Positions 1-8,311 of a stretch of 64,000 nt of DNA are shown one piece after another (position 1 is the stretch's first letter; the number at the start of each line of letters is the position of its first letter). The translations under genes were made by a program, and so were the position numbers. The notes below the pieces were generated by a model. That model had not been told where the DNA came from and searched no databases. It was given only the letters and a program-made list of their open reading frames with translations. The stretch is from Lachnospiraceae bacterium KGMB03038 (GTDB lineage Bacteria > Bacillota > Clostridia > Lachnospirales > Lachnospiraceae): the NCBI GenBank assembly GCA_007361935.1, contig CP041667.1, forward strand, positions 1,516,501 through 1,580,500, given 5' to 3'.

Positions 1-333
1 AAAGAAGCGGGCATCCAGGTGATCGGCCATGAACGGGACCGCTGTGACGGATATCTGTTCCGGCAAAGACCGGCGCGGCTGTCTGGACGTTGGATGGGAG
101 AAAGAGCAGGAGAAAAGCGTTTGTTCTTCCAGGAAATCCCGTTAGAAAAAAGACTTGCCGATCCAGACTGGCTTCGGCAGGCGTGTGAGTACGGGACGAA
201 GGAGCGGAAAGAAGGGAGAGAATACCATCCAGCGGTCAATAAAAAGCTGGAGCAGCTGTCAGGGGGAAAGAGCGCCTGGCTCCAGTTCCGGTCTTTGACC
301 GCCAATCTGCTTTGGGCGGAGGAAATGACGTAA
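1..333 (+). CDS. C-terminal part of an unrecognised protein (5' end outside window)
   Basis: The frame is open from base 1, so only the last 110 residues are visible and the start lies upstream. The fragment is rich in Arg, Glu, Lys and Trp, has no membrane segment and ends in WLQFRSLTANLLWAEEMT. I do not recognise a family. The next gene (activase) begins 17 bases after this stop, so the two are probably co-transcribed, which suggests but does not prove a link to the double-cubane system. The coding call rests on the open frame, codon use like the neighbours and the tight spacing. Confidence 0.6.
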   Translation, partial: KEAGIQVIGHERDRCDGYLFRQRPARLSGRWMGERAGEKRLFFQEIPLEKRLADPDWLRQACEYGTKERKEGREYHPAVNKKLEQLSGGKSAWLQFRSLTANLLWAEEMT

Positions 334-350
334 GAGAGGAAAAAGAAAAC

Positions 351-1121
351 ATGAATTATGTAGGAATCGATATTGGCTCTACTGCTTCTAAGGTTGTAGC
401 CAGAGGAGATATAGGGCTGGAATTTGTGCTGCCGACTGGATGGAACAGCAGGGAGACCACCCTTACAATCCAGGAAAGGCTGAAGGAACAGGGCATCGAT
501 GTTCTGGACGAATCTACGAAGGTGGTGGCTACAGGTTATGGACGGATCGCGGTAGATTTTGCGGATTACGTGATCACGGAGATTACCTGCCATGCCAGGG
601 GTGGCAGAGAATTGGGAAGTGACGACTGCGCCATCATCGATGTGGGCGGACAGGACACAAAGGTGATCCTGGTCCAGCAGGGAATGGTGCAGGACTTCCT
701 GATGAATGACAAGTGTTCCGCGGGAACCGGCAAATTCCTGGAAGTTATGGCAAACCGGCTGGGCGTTACCCTGCAGGAGTTGTTTGAATTGGCGGGAAAA
801 GGGACTGTCCTTCCAATCAGCTCTCTTTGCACCGTGTTCGCGGAATCAGAGGTCATCAATTATATCGGAGAAGGAAGAAAACGAGAAGATATCGCTGCCG
901 GCGTGGTGGATTCTGTTGCGGCAAAAGTGGCCCAGTTAGCCAATCGGAAGAATCTTCCCTCCCAGGTGATCTTAACAGGAGGGTTAAGCCACAGCAGATA
1001 TTTTTCAGGAATTCTGTCTGAGAAATTAGGCCAGACAGTGACGCCCACAGATTACGGAAGATATGCGGGAGCGCTGGGGGCTGCTATTTTGGCAGAAGAG
1101 AAAACAAGAAGAAAGAAATAA
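351..1121 (+). CDS. ATP-dependent activase of the 2-hydroxyacyl-CoA dehydratase type (BadF/BadG/HgdC family)
   Basis: 256 residues, the usual size for a one-domain ASKHA activase. The phosphate-1 motif DIGSTASK is at residues 7-14 and the second phosphate motif DVGGQDTK at about 97-104. Cys122 (NDKCSAGTGK) and Cys160 (SSLCTVFAE) match the two cysteines that in this family hold one [4Fe-4S] cluster between two subunits. The family uses ATP hydrolysis to push a low-potential electron into a partner iron-sulfur protein. The partner is almost certainly the next gene, 16 bases downstream. I chose ATG 351, preceded by AGAGAGGA, over an in-frame TTG at 312 that has no ribosome site and overlaps the upstream gene. 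Confidence 0.9.
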   Translation: MNYVGIDIGSTASKVVARGDIGLEFVLPTGWNSRETTLTIQERLKEQGIDVLDESTKVVATGYGRIAVDFADYVITEITCHARGGRELGSDDCAIIDVGGQDTKVILVQQGMVQDFLMNDKCSAGTGKFLEVMANRLGVTLQELFELAGKGTVLPISSLCTVFAESEVINYIGEGRKREDIAAGVVDSVAAKVAQLANRKNLPSQVILTGGLSHSRYFSGILSEKLGQTVTPTDYGRYAGALGAAILAEEKTRRKK

Positions 1122-1137
1122 AAAATGAGGTGTATTT

Positions 1138-2289
1138 ATGGAACTGATCAAAGATTTGCCGGAGGTATTTGAAGAATTTGCGGAGCAAAGGAAGAATTCT
1201 TTCCTGGGGATCAAGAAAGTAAAGGAGCAGGGGATCCCGGTGATCGGATCTTATTGTACCTATTTCCCGCAGGAATTAGCTATGGCTATGGGAGCCGCCA
1301 GTGTCAGCCTGTGTTCTACGTCAGATGAGACGATCGCGGATGCCGAGCGGGAACTTCCTAAGAACTTATGTCCTCTGATCAAATCCAGTTATGGATTTGC
1401 CCGGACGGATAAATGTCCGTTTTTCTATTTTTCTGATGTGGTGGTGGGAGAGACTACCTGCGATGGGAAGAAGAAAATGTACGAGTATATGGGGAATTTT
1501 AAGGATGTATTTATTCTGGAGCTTCCCAATACTCAGGGAGAAGAAGCGCTGAAACTGTGGAAGAGTGAGATCATCCGTTTCAAAGAGTACTTGGAAAAGA
1601 AGTTTGAAGTGACCATCACAGAGGAGGATATCAGGGAGGCTATCCGCATCAATAACGCGGGAAGAAGGTCTTTGAAACATTTGTATGAAGTTATGCAAAA
1701 TGACCCGGCGCCCATTACCGGGCAGGAACTCTTCAAAGTCCTGTACGGCAGTACTTTCAAGCTTGACCGCAAAGAGATTCCCGGCGAGGTGGACGCTTTG
1801 GTGGAGAAGATCAAAGAAGAGTACGCGGCAGGAAAGATGCAGGAGAAAAAGCCAAGAATCCTGATCACAGGCTGTCCTATCGGCGGAGCTACAGAAAAAG
1901 TGATCCGGGCGGTAGAAGATAATGGCGGGATTGTTGTGACCTATGAAAACTGCGCAGGAGCCAAAGCAATCGATAAACTGGTAGACGAGGATGATCCGGA
2001 TGTCTACAGCGCTCTGGCGCGCCGATATCTCAACATCGGCTGTTCTGTCATGACACCGAATCCTAATCGTTTGGAGCTTTTAGGGAGACTGATCGACGAG
2101 TACAAGGTGGACGGAGTGGTAGAGATGACCTTGCAGGCTTGTCATACTTATAATGTAGAAGCATTCGGAATCCGCAAATTCGTAAATGAAGAAAAAGGAA
2201 TACCATATATCAGCGTAGAGACAGACTATTCTCAGGCAGATATCGGACAGTTGAACACCAGGATCGCGGCGTTCATCGAGATGCTGTAA
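1138..2289 (+). CDS. Double-cubane-cluster protein / 2-hydroxyacyl-CoA dehydratase-like (HgdB, YjiM type)
   Basis: 383 residues, a single-subunit member of the HgdB/FldC family. Conserved cysteines lie at 40 (GSYCTYFPQE), 78 (KNLCPL), 93 (DKCPFF) and 108, and more in ITGCPIGG, YENCAGAK, NIGCSV and LQACHTY. This Cys-rich plan, paired with one activase and with no second dehydratase subunit or CoA-transferase nearby, fits the double-cubane proteins (E. coli YjiM relatives) better than true (R)-2-hydroxyacyl-CoA dehydratases, which are heterodimers. Double-cubane proteins catalyse low-potential reductions of small molecules in vitro; their natural substrate is unsettled. It is probably cytoplasmic. 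A dispersed palindrome begins 24 bases after the stop. Confidence 0.85.
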   Translation: MELIKDLPEVFEEFAEQRKNSFLGIKKVKEQGIPVIGSYCTYFPQELAMAMGAASVSLCSTSDETIADAERELPKNLCPLIKSSYGFARTDKCPFFYFSDVVVGETTCDGKKKMYEYMGNFKDVFILELPNTQGEEALKLWKSEIIRFKEYLEKKFEVTITEEDIREAIRINNAGRRSLKHLYEVMQNDPAPITGQELFKVLYGSTFKLDRKEIPGEVDALVEKIKEEYAAGKMQEKKPRILITGCPIGGATEKVIRAVEDNGGIVVTYENCAGAKAIDKLVDEDDPDVYSALARRYLNIGCSVMTPNPNRLELLGRLIDEYKVDGVVEMTLQACHTYNVEAFGIRKFVNEEKGIPYISVETDYSQADIGQLNTRIAAFIEML

Positions 2290-2312
2290 TCAAAAGGGAC
2301 AGGGCATTTTTC

Positions 2313-2352
2313 ATCGGGGCCGAGGGATTTTTAAAAATCCCCCGGCCCCGAT
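2313..2352. repeat. Dispersed palindrome, copy 1 of 4
   Basis: A 40-base palindrome with one mismatch (2323/2342), centred between 2332 and 2333. The centre GGATTTTTAAAAATCC is identical in all four copies in the window, and the arms are G/C-only blocks of the GGGGCC-GGGGG type. It has no unpaired loop and no T-run after it, so it is not a standard intrinsic terminator. It starts 24 bases after the double-cubane gene and ends 5 bases before the glgX -35 box. Confidence 0.9.
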
Positions 2353-2357
2353 TACTA

Positions 2358-2386
2358 TTGCCCAGAAGTCATAAATTTGATAATAT
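2358..2386 (+). promoter_or_regulatory. Putative promoter of glgX
   Basis: TTGCCC at 2358-2363 and TAATAT at 2381-2386 are separated by 17 bases, which fits a sigma-A-type promoter. It lies directly after palindrome copy 1 and about 60 bases before the glgX start. Confidence 0.45.
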
Positions 2387-2448
2387 TTATTGCAGAGATA
2401 ACATTTTGTTTGCCGCATGTCTATGACTGATCTTAGGGAGGGATGTCT

Positions 2449-4581
2449 ATGCCGCAGGAATCAAAGAATATGCCAGAAGAACTGACCACAGCCAGTCTGT
2501 TTGGCACCCAGATCCAGCATATGGAGCCTTTGGACCGGGTGAATGGGTTTGACGTGCGCCCGGGTTTTTATATGTTTTTAGGCGCCACACCAATCCCCAA
2601 AGGCGTGAATTTTACAGTACAGTCTAAAGGCGCTGTGTCCTGTGAACTACTGCTCTATCACAGAGAGGCGGCGGAACCTTACGCAGTCCTGCCATTTCCG
2701 GAAAATTACCGGATCGGGGATGTGTATTCTATGATCGTGTTTGGGCTGAATGTGGAGGAATTTGAGTATGCTTACCGGCTGGACGGTCCCTGGGACCCAG
2801 AGAAGGGCCTTTTGTTTGATAAAAGTCACGTGCTGTTGGATCCTTACGCGAAAGCAGTTACTGGTCAGAGCGTATGGGGGAGGAAGGTGCGTGAAGAAGG
2901 CTACCGGGCCAGAGTGGTGAGGAACAATTTCTATTGGGGTACGGAACCTCAGCCGAAAATACCCATGGAGGAACTGGTCATCTATGAGATGCATGTCCGG
3001 GGATTTACAAAACTGTCCCGGCAGACAACAGCTCCTGGAACATTTAAAGGAATCCGGGAAAAGATCCCATATCTTAAGGATCTGGGGATTAACGCCATTG
3101 AACTTATGCCCATCTTTGAATTTGACGAATTGAGCGGCCGCCGCGAGGTGGGAGGGAGAGAACTGGTAAACTACTGGGGATATAATACGGTCAGCTTCTT
3201 TGCTCCTAATACCAGCTATGCATCGGCGGCAGAATATAACCGGGAAGGAATGGAGTTTAAGCAGCTTGTCAAGTCTCTCCATGAAAATGATATAGAAGTG
3301 ATCTTGGACGTGGTCTTCAACCATACGGCGGAAGGGAACGAGAAAGGCCCTTTCATCTCGTTTAAAGGATTTGATAACAACATTTACTATCTCCTGACCC
3401 CAGATGGCCATTACTATAATTTCAGCGGCTGCGGCAACACGATGAACTGCAATCATCCGGTAGTACAGCAGTTGATCCTGGACTGTCTGAGGTATTGGGT
3501 CACCACCTACAGGGTGGACGGCTTCCGGTTTGACCTGGCATCGATCCTGGGAAGAAATGACGATGGTTCTCCTATGCAGAATCCGCCGCTTTTGCGGGCG
3601 ATCGCCCAAGACCCTATCCTGGGAGATACCAAGCTTATCGCGGAAGCCTGGGATGCGGGCGGATTGTATCAGGTAGGGAATTTCCCGGCGTTCCGGCGCT
3701 GGAGTGAATGGAATGGCCGCTACCGGGATGATCTGCGGGAGTTTTTAAAAGGAGGCCTGTGGGCGGCGTCTGCGGCGGCCCAGCGGATCATTGGATCTCC
3801 TGACATTTATGATACAGATATACGGGGAAAGGATGCTTCTGTTAATTTCCTTACCTGTCACGATGGATTTACGCTGTATGATCTGTACGCCTATAATGAA
3901 AAGCATAATGAAGCAAACGGATGGAATAATACGGATGGAAGCAATGACAATCACAGCTGGAACTGCGGGGCAGAAGGAGAGACGAAGGATCCAGAGGTTC
4001 TTTCTCTTCGGCGCCGGATGATCAAGAACGCCTGCGCGGTCCTTCTGACCAGCCGGGGAACCCCGATGTTTTTATCTGGAGATGAATTCTGCAATACCCA
4101 GTTTGGAAATAACAATGCATATTGTCAGGACAATGAAATCTCCTGGCTGGATTGGGAAAACCTTAAAAAATACGAGGATATCCACGGATTTTTCCGATAT
4201 CTCATTCATTTCCGGAAGAGACATCCCGCTATTATGGGCTTATGCGGCCCCGCCAAGTGCGGGCTGCCGGAAGTAAGTCTTCATTCGCAGAGAGCCTGGG
4301 AGGCGGCTTACGATGACGGAACCCGGATGATCGGCGTACTATTTGCTGGATATGATGAGAAAAAGGGGAAAGACGATATTGTCTACCTGGGAGTGAATGT
4401 ATACTGGGAGGCGCTGGGATGTGAACTTCCAGGGCTTCCGGAAGGATTTCGATGGAAGATTGCCGTTAATACTGGCGCAGAGGGAAGCGGATGCTACCAG
4501 GAACCGGCTGAACTATCCGAAACGGGACTTTTGATGGGGCCCCGCTCTGTGGTGGTGCTGACCGGAGAGAAGATTTATTGA
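2449..4581 (+). CDS. glgX: Glycogen debranching enzyme / isoamylase-type pullulanase (GH13)
   Basis: About 710 residues. An N-terminal CBM48-like domain (roughly residues 20-110) is followed by a GH13 barrel. The four conserved regions are visible: DVVFNH near residue 288, GFRFDLAS near 358 (Asp nucleophile), IAEAWD near 397 (Glu acid/base) and TCHDG near 468. The enzyme hydrolyses alpha-1,6 branch points in glycogen or limit dextrins in the cytoplasm. Start: ATG 2443 is only one base from the TAGGGAGG ribosome site, while ATG 2449 has a 7-base gap, so 2449 is preferred. It has its own likely promoter at 2358-2386. No other glycogen gene lies nearby. Confidence 0.92.
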   Translation: MPQESKNMPEELTTASLFGTQIQHMEPLDRVNGFDVRPGFYMFLGATPIPKGVNFTVQSKGAVSCELLLYHREAAEPYAVLPFPENYRIGDVYSMIVFGLNVEEFEYAYRLDGPWDPEKGLLFDKSHVLLDPYAKAVTGQSVWGRKVREEGYRARVVRNNFYWGTEPQPKIPMEELVIYEMHVRGFTKLSRQTTAPGTFKGIREKIPYLKDLGINAIELMPIFEFDELSGRREVGGRELVNYWGYNTVSFFAPNTSYASAAEYNREGMEFKQLVKSLHENDIEVILDVVFNHTAEGNEKGPFISFKGFDNNIYYLLTPDGHYYNFSGCGNTMNCNHPVVQQLILDCLRYWVTTYRVDGFRFDLASILGRNDDGSPMQNPPLLRAIAQDPILGDTKLIAEAWDAGGLYQVGNFPAFRRWSEWNGRYRDDLREFLKGGLWAASAAAQRIIGSPDIYDTDIRGKDASVNFLTCHDGFTLYDLYAYNEKHNEANGWNNTDGSNDNHSWNCGAEGETKDPEVLSLRRRMIKNACAVLLTSRGTPMFLSGDEFCNTQFGNNNAYCQDNEISWLDWENLKKYEDIHGFFRYLIHFRKRHPAIMGLCGPAKCGLPEVSLHSQRAWEAAYDDGTRMIGVLFAGYDEKKGKDDIVYLGVNVYWEALGCELPGLPEGFRWKIAVNTGAEGSGCYQEPAELSETGLLMGPRSVVVLTGEKIY

Positions 4582-4605
4582 TACAAAGCAAAGGAGTGTT
4601 ATAAA

Positions 4606-5787
4606 ATGCAGAGTTTTACACAGTATAGCCCAACGGAGATCGTATTTGGCAGAGAAGCTCAAAAGGAAGCGGGAAAGATGGCGAAAAAATGGGGAGCCAG
4701 CCGAGCGCTTCTGGTCTACGGAGGCGGGAGCGCTGTAAAAAGCGGACTGTTGAAAGAGATTGAAGAATTGCTTGCGGCGGAAGAGATTGCCTATGACGAG
4801 CTTGGAGGGGTAAAACCGAATCCACGTTTATCTCTTGCCAGAGAAGGAGTAGAGAAAGCAATCGCGTTCCAGGCGGATTTGATCCTGGCGGTAGGCGGAG
4901 GAAGTGTGATCGATACGGCCAAAGCGATCGCGGTTGGGGCATACGTGCCGGGAACAGACATCTGGGATATTTGGATGGGGAAAGTGCCTTTGGTGGGAGC
5001 TTTACCGGTGGGAGCTGTGCTGACCATTTCAGCGGCAGGAAGTGAAACCAGTGATTCGGCGGTGATCACCAATCAGGAAACAGGGAAAAAGGCGGGAGTC
5101 AATAGTGATCTGGTGCGGCCAAAGTTTGCGCTGATGAATCCAGAATTGACTTATACACTGCCCAAATACCAGCTTGCCTGCGGCATTACAGATATTCTGA
5201 TGCATACGCTGGAGCGGTATTTTACTCCGGTCACAGGAAATGAACTGACTGATGAGATCGCGGAGGGGCTGATGCGCACGGTGATTCGAAACGGGAGAAA
5301 AGCGTATGAAAACCAGATGGATTATCAGGCTATGAGTGAATTGATGTGGTGCGGGAGTCTGTCTCATAATGGACTCACCGGATTAGGAAGGCCCAAGGAT
5401 TTCGCCTGCCACAAGCTGGGCCATGAGATCAGCGGTATGTTTGACGAGGCCCACGGCGCTACGCTTTCCGCTGTATGGGGAAGCTGGGCCAAGTATGTGT
5501 ATCAGCTGGACGTGCCCCGGTTTGCGCGGTACGGCAGAATGGTATGGGGCATTACGCAGGAGGATGAGGAAATGGCGGCCAAGGAGGCGATCAGGTGTAC
5601 GGAAGAGTTTTTCCGAGAATTAGCCATGCCGGTATCCATAGGAGAACTGTCCATTGGCGTACAGCCGGAAGAAGTGCTGCGGAAACTGGCGGACAGCGCG
5701 ACCAAAGGCGATACTGTGAAGCTGGGCTGCTTCAAAAAGCTGGGAGCCCGGGAGATGTTCGAGATTTACCAGGCTGCTAACCACTAG
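4606..5787 (+). CDS. Iron-containing alcohol dehydrogenase (group III, butanol dehydrogenase-like)
   Basis: 393 residues, the full family length. The NAD(P)-binding motif GGGSVIDTAKA is near residue 97. Metal ligands can be seen in GITDILMHTLER (Asp, His), HKLGHEISG and DEAHGATLS (His). The family reduces aldehydes to alcohols, or the reverse, with NAD(P)H, usually as a fermentative redox sink. The opening MQSFTQYSPTEIVFG and the length resemble YqhD/BdhA-type NADPH-dependent enzymes. It starts 24 bases after glgX with the ribosome site AAGGAG, so read-through from glgX is possible. The substrate cannot be read from sequence. Confidence 0.9.
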   Translation: MQSFTQYSPTEIVFGREAQKEAGKMAKKWGASRALLVYGGGSAVKSGLLKEIEELLAAEEIAYDELGGVKPNPRLSLAREGVEKAIAFQADLILAVGGGSVIDTAKAIAVGAYVPGTDIWDIWMGKVPLVGALPVGAVLTISAAGSETSDSAVITNQETGKKAGVNSDLVRPKFALMNPELTYTLPKYQLACGITDILMHTLERYFTPVTGNELTDEIAEGLMRTVIRNGRKAYENQMDYQAMSELMWCGSLSHNGLTGLGRPKDFACHKLGHEISGMFDEAHGATLSAVWGSWAKYVYQLDVPRFARYGRMVWGITQEDEEMAAKEAIRCTEEFFRELAMPVSIGELSIGVQPEEVLRKLADSATKGDTVKLGCFKKLGAREMFEIYQAANH

Positions 5788-5865
5788 CAAGCAGCTCCTG
5801 CGCAGGAAGCGGCCGGATAAGAAGGACGTATGTAAAAAAAGAATCAGAGAAAGGAAGAAAGACTC

Positions 5866-6816
5866 ATGATTTTACTTGGAAAAGAAGAAATTGAAAAACT
5901 GGCGGACCGGAATCAGATGATGGATGAGATCGAACATGCCTATCAGATCATTCGGAGTGGAGAATACTATGTCCCCAACCGGCCTACCGTGGAACACGAG
6001 AACAAGACCCTGATGTATATGCCCTGTTATACGAAAGAGGCCATTGGGACCAAGATCCTGACTATTTTCCCGGATAACGCGAAGCTAGGGCTCCCTTCTA
6101 TTGATGGGGTAGTATTGCTGAATGACCCAGTGACTGGGGCGCCGCAGGCGATTTTAGACGGTCAGGCGGTGACGGCCTGGAGAACCGGAGCGGTAGGAGG
6201 CGTGGGAATCCGGCATCTTGCCCGCAAAGACTGTCATACGGTAGGAATTGTGGGAGCCGGGGTGCAGGGGTTCTATCAGGCTCTTTATGCCTGCGCGGCC
6301 AGAGAGATCCATACTGTTTACTTATTCAGCCACAGCGGCAGAGATCTGACGGAATATATGGACAGATTGGAAAAAGCTATTGCGGATCCCAAGGTAAAGG
6401 TAGTACAATGTAGTACAGCGGAAGAGTTAGCGGCAAACAGCGATATTATCTGCACGACCACCCCTTCCGCTGCGCCAGTGCTCCCTAATGACCGGGAGCT
6501 TCTAAGAGGAAAATGCATCATTGCCATTGGTTCCTATACGCCGGATATGCGGGAAATCCCGGATGCGGTGTGGGACCTGGTAGACCGGGTCTATGTGGAG
6601 CTTCCTTACGCCTGTGAGGAAAGCGGAGACTTAAGTCAGCCTCTGAAAGAGGGAAGGCTTCGGAAGGAGCAGGTGGTATTGATGAGCGATTATCTGGCGT
6701 CAGGGGAAACAATAGAAGAAGCCGCCAAAGAGACTACCTATTTTAAATCTGTAGGGATGGGTCTTTTTGATATCTGTATCGCGCAAATTTTATTAAATCA
6801 AGCAAAGGAGAGGTAG
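5866..6816 (+). CDS. Ornithine cyclodeaminase / mu-crystallin family dehydrogenase
   Basis: 316 residues. The Rossmann motif GIVGAGVQGF is near residue 127, and an Arg/Lys-rich substrate pocket precedes it (TAWRTGAVGG). Family members are NAD(P)-dependent enzymes acting on amino or imino acids: ornithine cyclodeaminase, alanine dehydrogenase, ketimine reductase. The active-site Asp expected of true ornithine cyclodeaminases cannot be assigned with certainty, so I give only the family. RidA starts 4 bases after the stop. RidA proteins hydrolyse reactive enamines/imines, which fits an imine-forming or imine-reducing partner. Start is ATG 5866 after GAAAGGAAG. Confidence 0.85.
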   Translation: MILLGKEEIEKLADRNQMMDEIEHAYQIIRSGEYYVPNRPTVEHENKTLMYMPCYTKEAIGTKILTIFPDNAKLGLPSIDGVVLLNDPVTGAPQAILDGQAVTAWRTGAVGGVGIRHLARKDCHTVGIVGAGVQGFYQALYACAAREIHTVYLFSHSGRDLTEYMDRLEKAIADPKVKVVQCSTAEELAANSDIICTTTPSAAPVLPNDRELLRGKCIIAIGSYTPDMREIPDAVWDLVDRVYVELPYACEESGDLSQPLKEGRLRKEQVVLMSDYLASGETIEEAAKETTYFKSVGMGLFDICIAQILLNQAKER

Positions 6817-6819
6817 ATC

Positions 6820-7194
6820 ATGAAAGTAGTAGCGACAGAAAAAGCGCCGGCAGCACTTGGCCCTTACTCACAGGGATATGTAAGCGGAGGAGTTTTCTAT
6901 AGCGCGGGACAGCTTGGAGCAGATCCGGCCACCGGAAATCTGGCGGAAGGCATCGAAGGTCAGGCGGACCAGGCATGCCGGAATGTGGGAGCTGTGCTGG
7001 AGGCAGCAGGGACATCCTTTGACAAGGTTGTAAAGACCACCTGCTTCCTGGCGGACATGGGAGATTTTGCGGCATTTAATGAAGTGTACGCAAAATATTT
7101 TACTTCAAAGCCAGCCAGAAGCTGTGTGGCAGTAAAAACACTTCCGAAAAACGCGCTCTGTGAGATCGAAGTGATCGCGGCGGCGGAAGAGTAA
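6820..7194 (+). CDS. ridA: RidA family enamine/imine deaminase
   Basis: 124 residues, the typical length of a RidA (YjgF/YER057c/UK114) subunit. The hallmarks APAALGPYSQGY, YSAGQLG and RSCVAVKTLPKNALCEIEVIA are present, with the conserved Arg near residue 105 and Glu near 118. RidA is a cytosolic trimer that hydrolyses 2-aminoacrylate and related enamine/imine intermediates to ammonia and keto acids. It follows the cyclodeaminase-like gene by 4 bases with ribosome site GAGAGG, so the two are probably made together. Confidence 0.93.
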   Translation: MKVVATEKAPAALGPYSQGYVSGGVFYSAGQLGADPATGNLAEGIEGQADQACRNVGAVLEAAGTSFDKVVKTTCFLADMGDFAAFNEVYAKYFTSKPARSCVAVKTLPKNALCEIEVIAAAEE

Positions 7195-7208
7195 GAGAAG
7201 AAATAGGG

Positions 7209-7225
7209 GCCGGAGATGCTCCGGC
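7209..7225 (+). other. Small RNA hairpin between ridA and mrp
   Basis: GCCGGAG and CTCCGGC form a 7-base-pair stem around an ATG triloop, in the 56 bases between ridA and mrp. There is no T-run, so it is more likely a pause or mRNA-end element than a terminator. Confidence 0.35.
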
Positions 7226-7250
7226 TATAGACAGAAAAGAGGTAAGAAAT

Positions 7251-8081
7251 ATGGCAGAGCAGCAAAACGGGTGCTCACCCTCCGACTGTGCCGGGTGCGC
7301 CCATGCGGATACCTGCAGCAGCAAGCCCCAGGACCTTAGGAAACCGGCGAACGCGTTTTCTCATATCAATAAGGTGATCGCAGTGGTCAGCGGGAAGGGC
7401 GGTGTTGGAAAATCTATGGTAACCGCTTCTCTGGCAAGGATGATGCGGGAACAGGGATTCTCCGTAGGAATCCTGGACGCGGATATCACTGGACCTTCCA
7501 TCCCCAAGATGTATGGTATTCATGAGACCGCGCAGGGGACGGAGGACGGCATTTTTCCAAGCGAGGCAAAAGACGGCACCAAGATCATGTCGGTGAACCT
7601 TCTGCTTCCTCATGAATCCGATCCGGTGATCTGGAGAGGTCCTATTATCGCAAACGTAGTAACGCAGTTCTGGACCGATGTAATGTGGGGAGAATTAGAC
7701 TATCTGTTTGTAGATATGCCTCCAGGAACCGGAGATGTACCGTTGACGGTGTTCCAGTCTCTTCCGGTAGACGGCGTGGTGATTGTTACATCTCCACAGG
7801 ATCTGGTACAGATGATTGTTAAGAAAGCCTATAATATGGCGAAACAGATGAACATTCCGGTATTAGGCGTGGTAGAAAATTACAGTTATCTGATCTGTCC
7901 TGACTGTGGAAAGAAGATTTCTGTTTTTGGAGAAAGCCACATTGAAGAGGCGGCGAAAGAACTGGATCTTCCAGTGCTTGGAAAGATGCCTATTGATACA
8001 AAGCTTGCGGAGGCTGTAGAACAAGAGCGTTTTTACGAAATCAGCAATGAGTATCTTGCGGCGGCAGTGAATAAATTGTAG
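7251..8081 (+). CDS. mrp: Mrp/NBP35-family P-loop ATPase (iron-sulfur carrier)
   Basis: 276 residues. The deviant Walker A GKGGVGKS is at residues 48-55, followed by the DADITGPS switch and VDMPPGTGD. CPDCGKK near residue 222 supplies the CxxC that bridges two subunits around a labile [4Fe-4S] cluster. The N-terminus carries a cysteine string C-x4-C-x2-C-x5-C at about residues 8-22, like the cluster motif of eukaryotic NBP35. The family moves iron-sulfur clusters to apoproteins in the cytoplasm. Start is ATG 7251 after AGAGGTAAGAA. A strong terminator follows 38 bases after the stop. Confidence 0.9.
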   Translation: MAEQQNGCSPSDCAGCAHADTCSSKPQDLRKPANAFSHINKVIAVVSGKGGVGKSMVTASLARMMREQGFSVGILDADITGPSIPKMYGIHETAQGTEDGIFPSEAKDGTKIMSVNLLLPHESDPVIWRGPIIANVVTQFWTDVMWGELDYLFVDMPPGTGDVPLTVFQSLPVDGVVIVTSPQDLVQMIVKKAYNMAKQMNIPVLGVVENYSYLICPDCGKKISVFGESHIEEAAKELDLPVLGKMPIDTKLAEAVEQERFYEISNEYLAAAVNKL

Positions 8082-8119
8082 GAAATGTTTTTTAATATAA
8101 TCTTTTCATAAAAGATTGG

Positions 8120-8163
8120 AAAAGTGTGTAGGTTAGTAATTCAAAAACTTACACACTTTTTTT
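8120..8163 (+). terminator. Intrinsic terminator after mrp
   Basis: AAAAGTGTGTAGGTT (8120-8134) pairs with AACTTACACACTTTT (8146-8160) as a 15-pair stem with one G-T pair and an 11-base loop, running into a T-run to 8163. It insulates the importer operon that follows. Confidence 0.85.
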
Positions 8164-8239
8164 GTCGAAAGTTTGATTTGTTTCAAAAAAATTTATAGAC
8201 ATTTTGTATAAGCCATATCTATTTATGAATATTTTCGAT

Positions 8240-8269
8240 TTGCCCTTTTTCTATCTCGCATACTATAAT
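8240..8269 (+). promoter_or_regulatory. Promoter of the ABC importer / cobamide methyltransferase operon
   Basis: TTGCCC (8240-8245), an 18-base spacer and a perfect TATAAT (8264-8269), 42 bases before the start codon. The surrounding 150 bases are very AT-rich. I see no cobalamin riboswitch or other structured leader here. Confidence 0.6.
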
Positions 8270-8311
8270 AAGCTAGATTCGTGAATTTTTACTAAATAAA
8301 GGAGAAAAAGT

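Noticed and set aside
2313..2352. Palindromes as ordinary intrinsic terminators
   Set aside because: They lack a loop and a trailing T-run, and copy 4 stands between glnS and the start of a gene with no other promoter. A termination role is possible but would not be the standard form.
2647..3609. A 320-codon open frame on the minus strand
   Set aside because: It lies wholly inside glgX, whose catalytic motifs are intact in the plus-strand frame; the minus frame has no domain signature or ribosome site.
8164..8311. Cobalamin riboswitch ahead of the corrinoid operon
   Set aside because: The leader is short and AT-rich, and I could find no B12-box or long paired structure.
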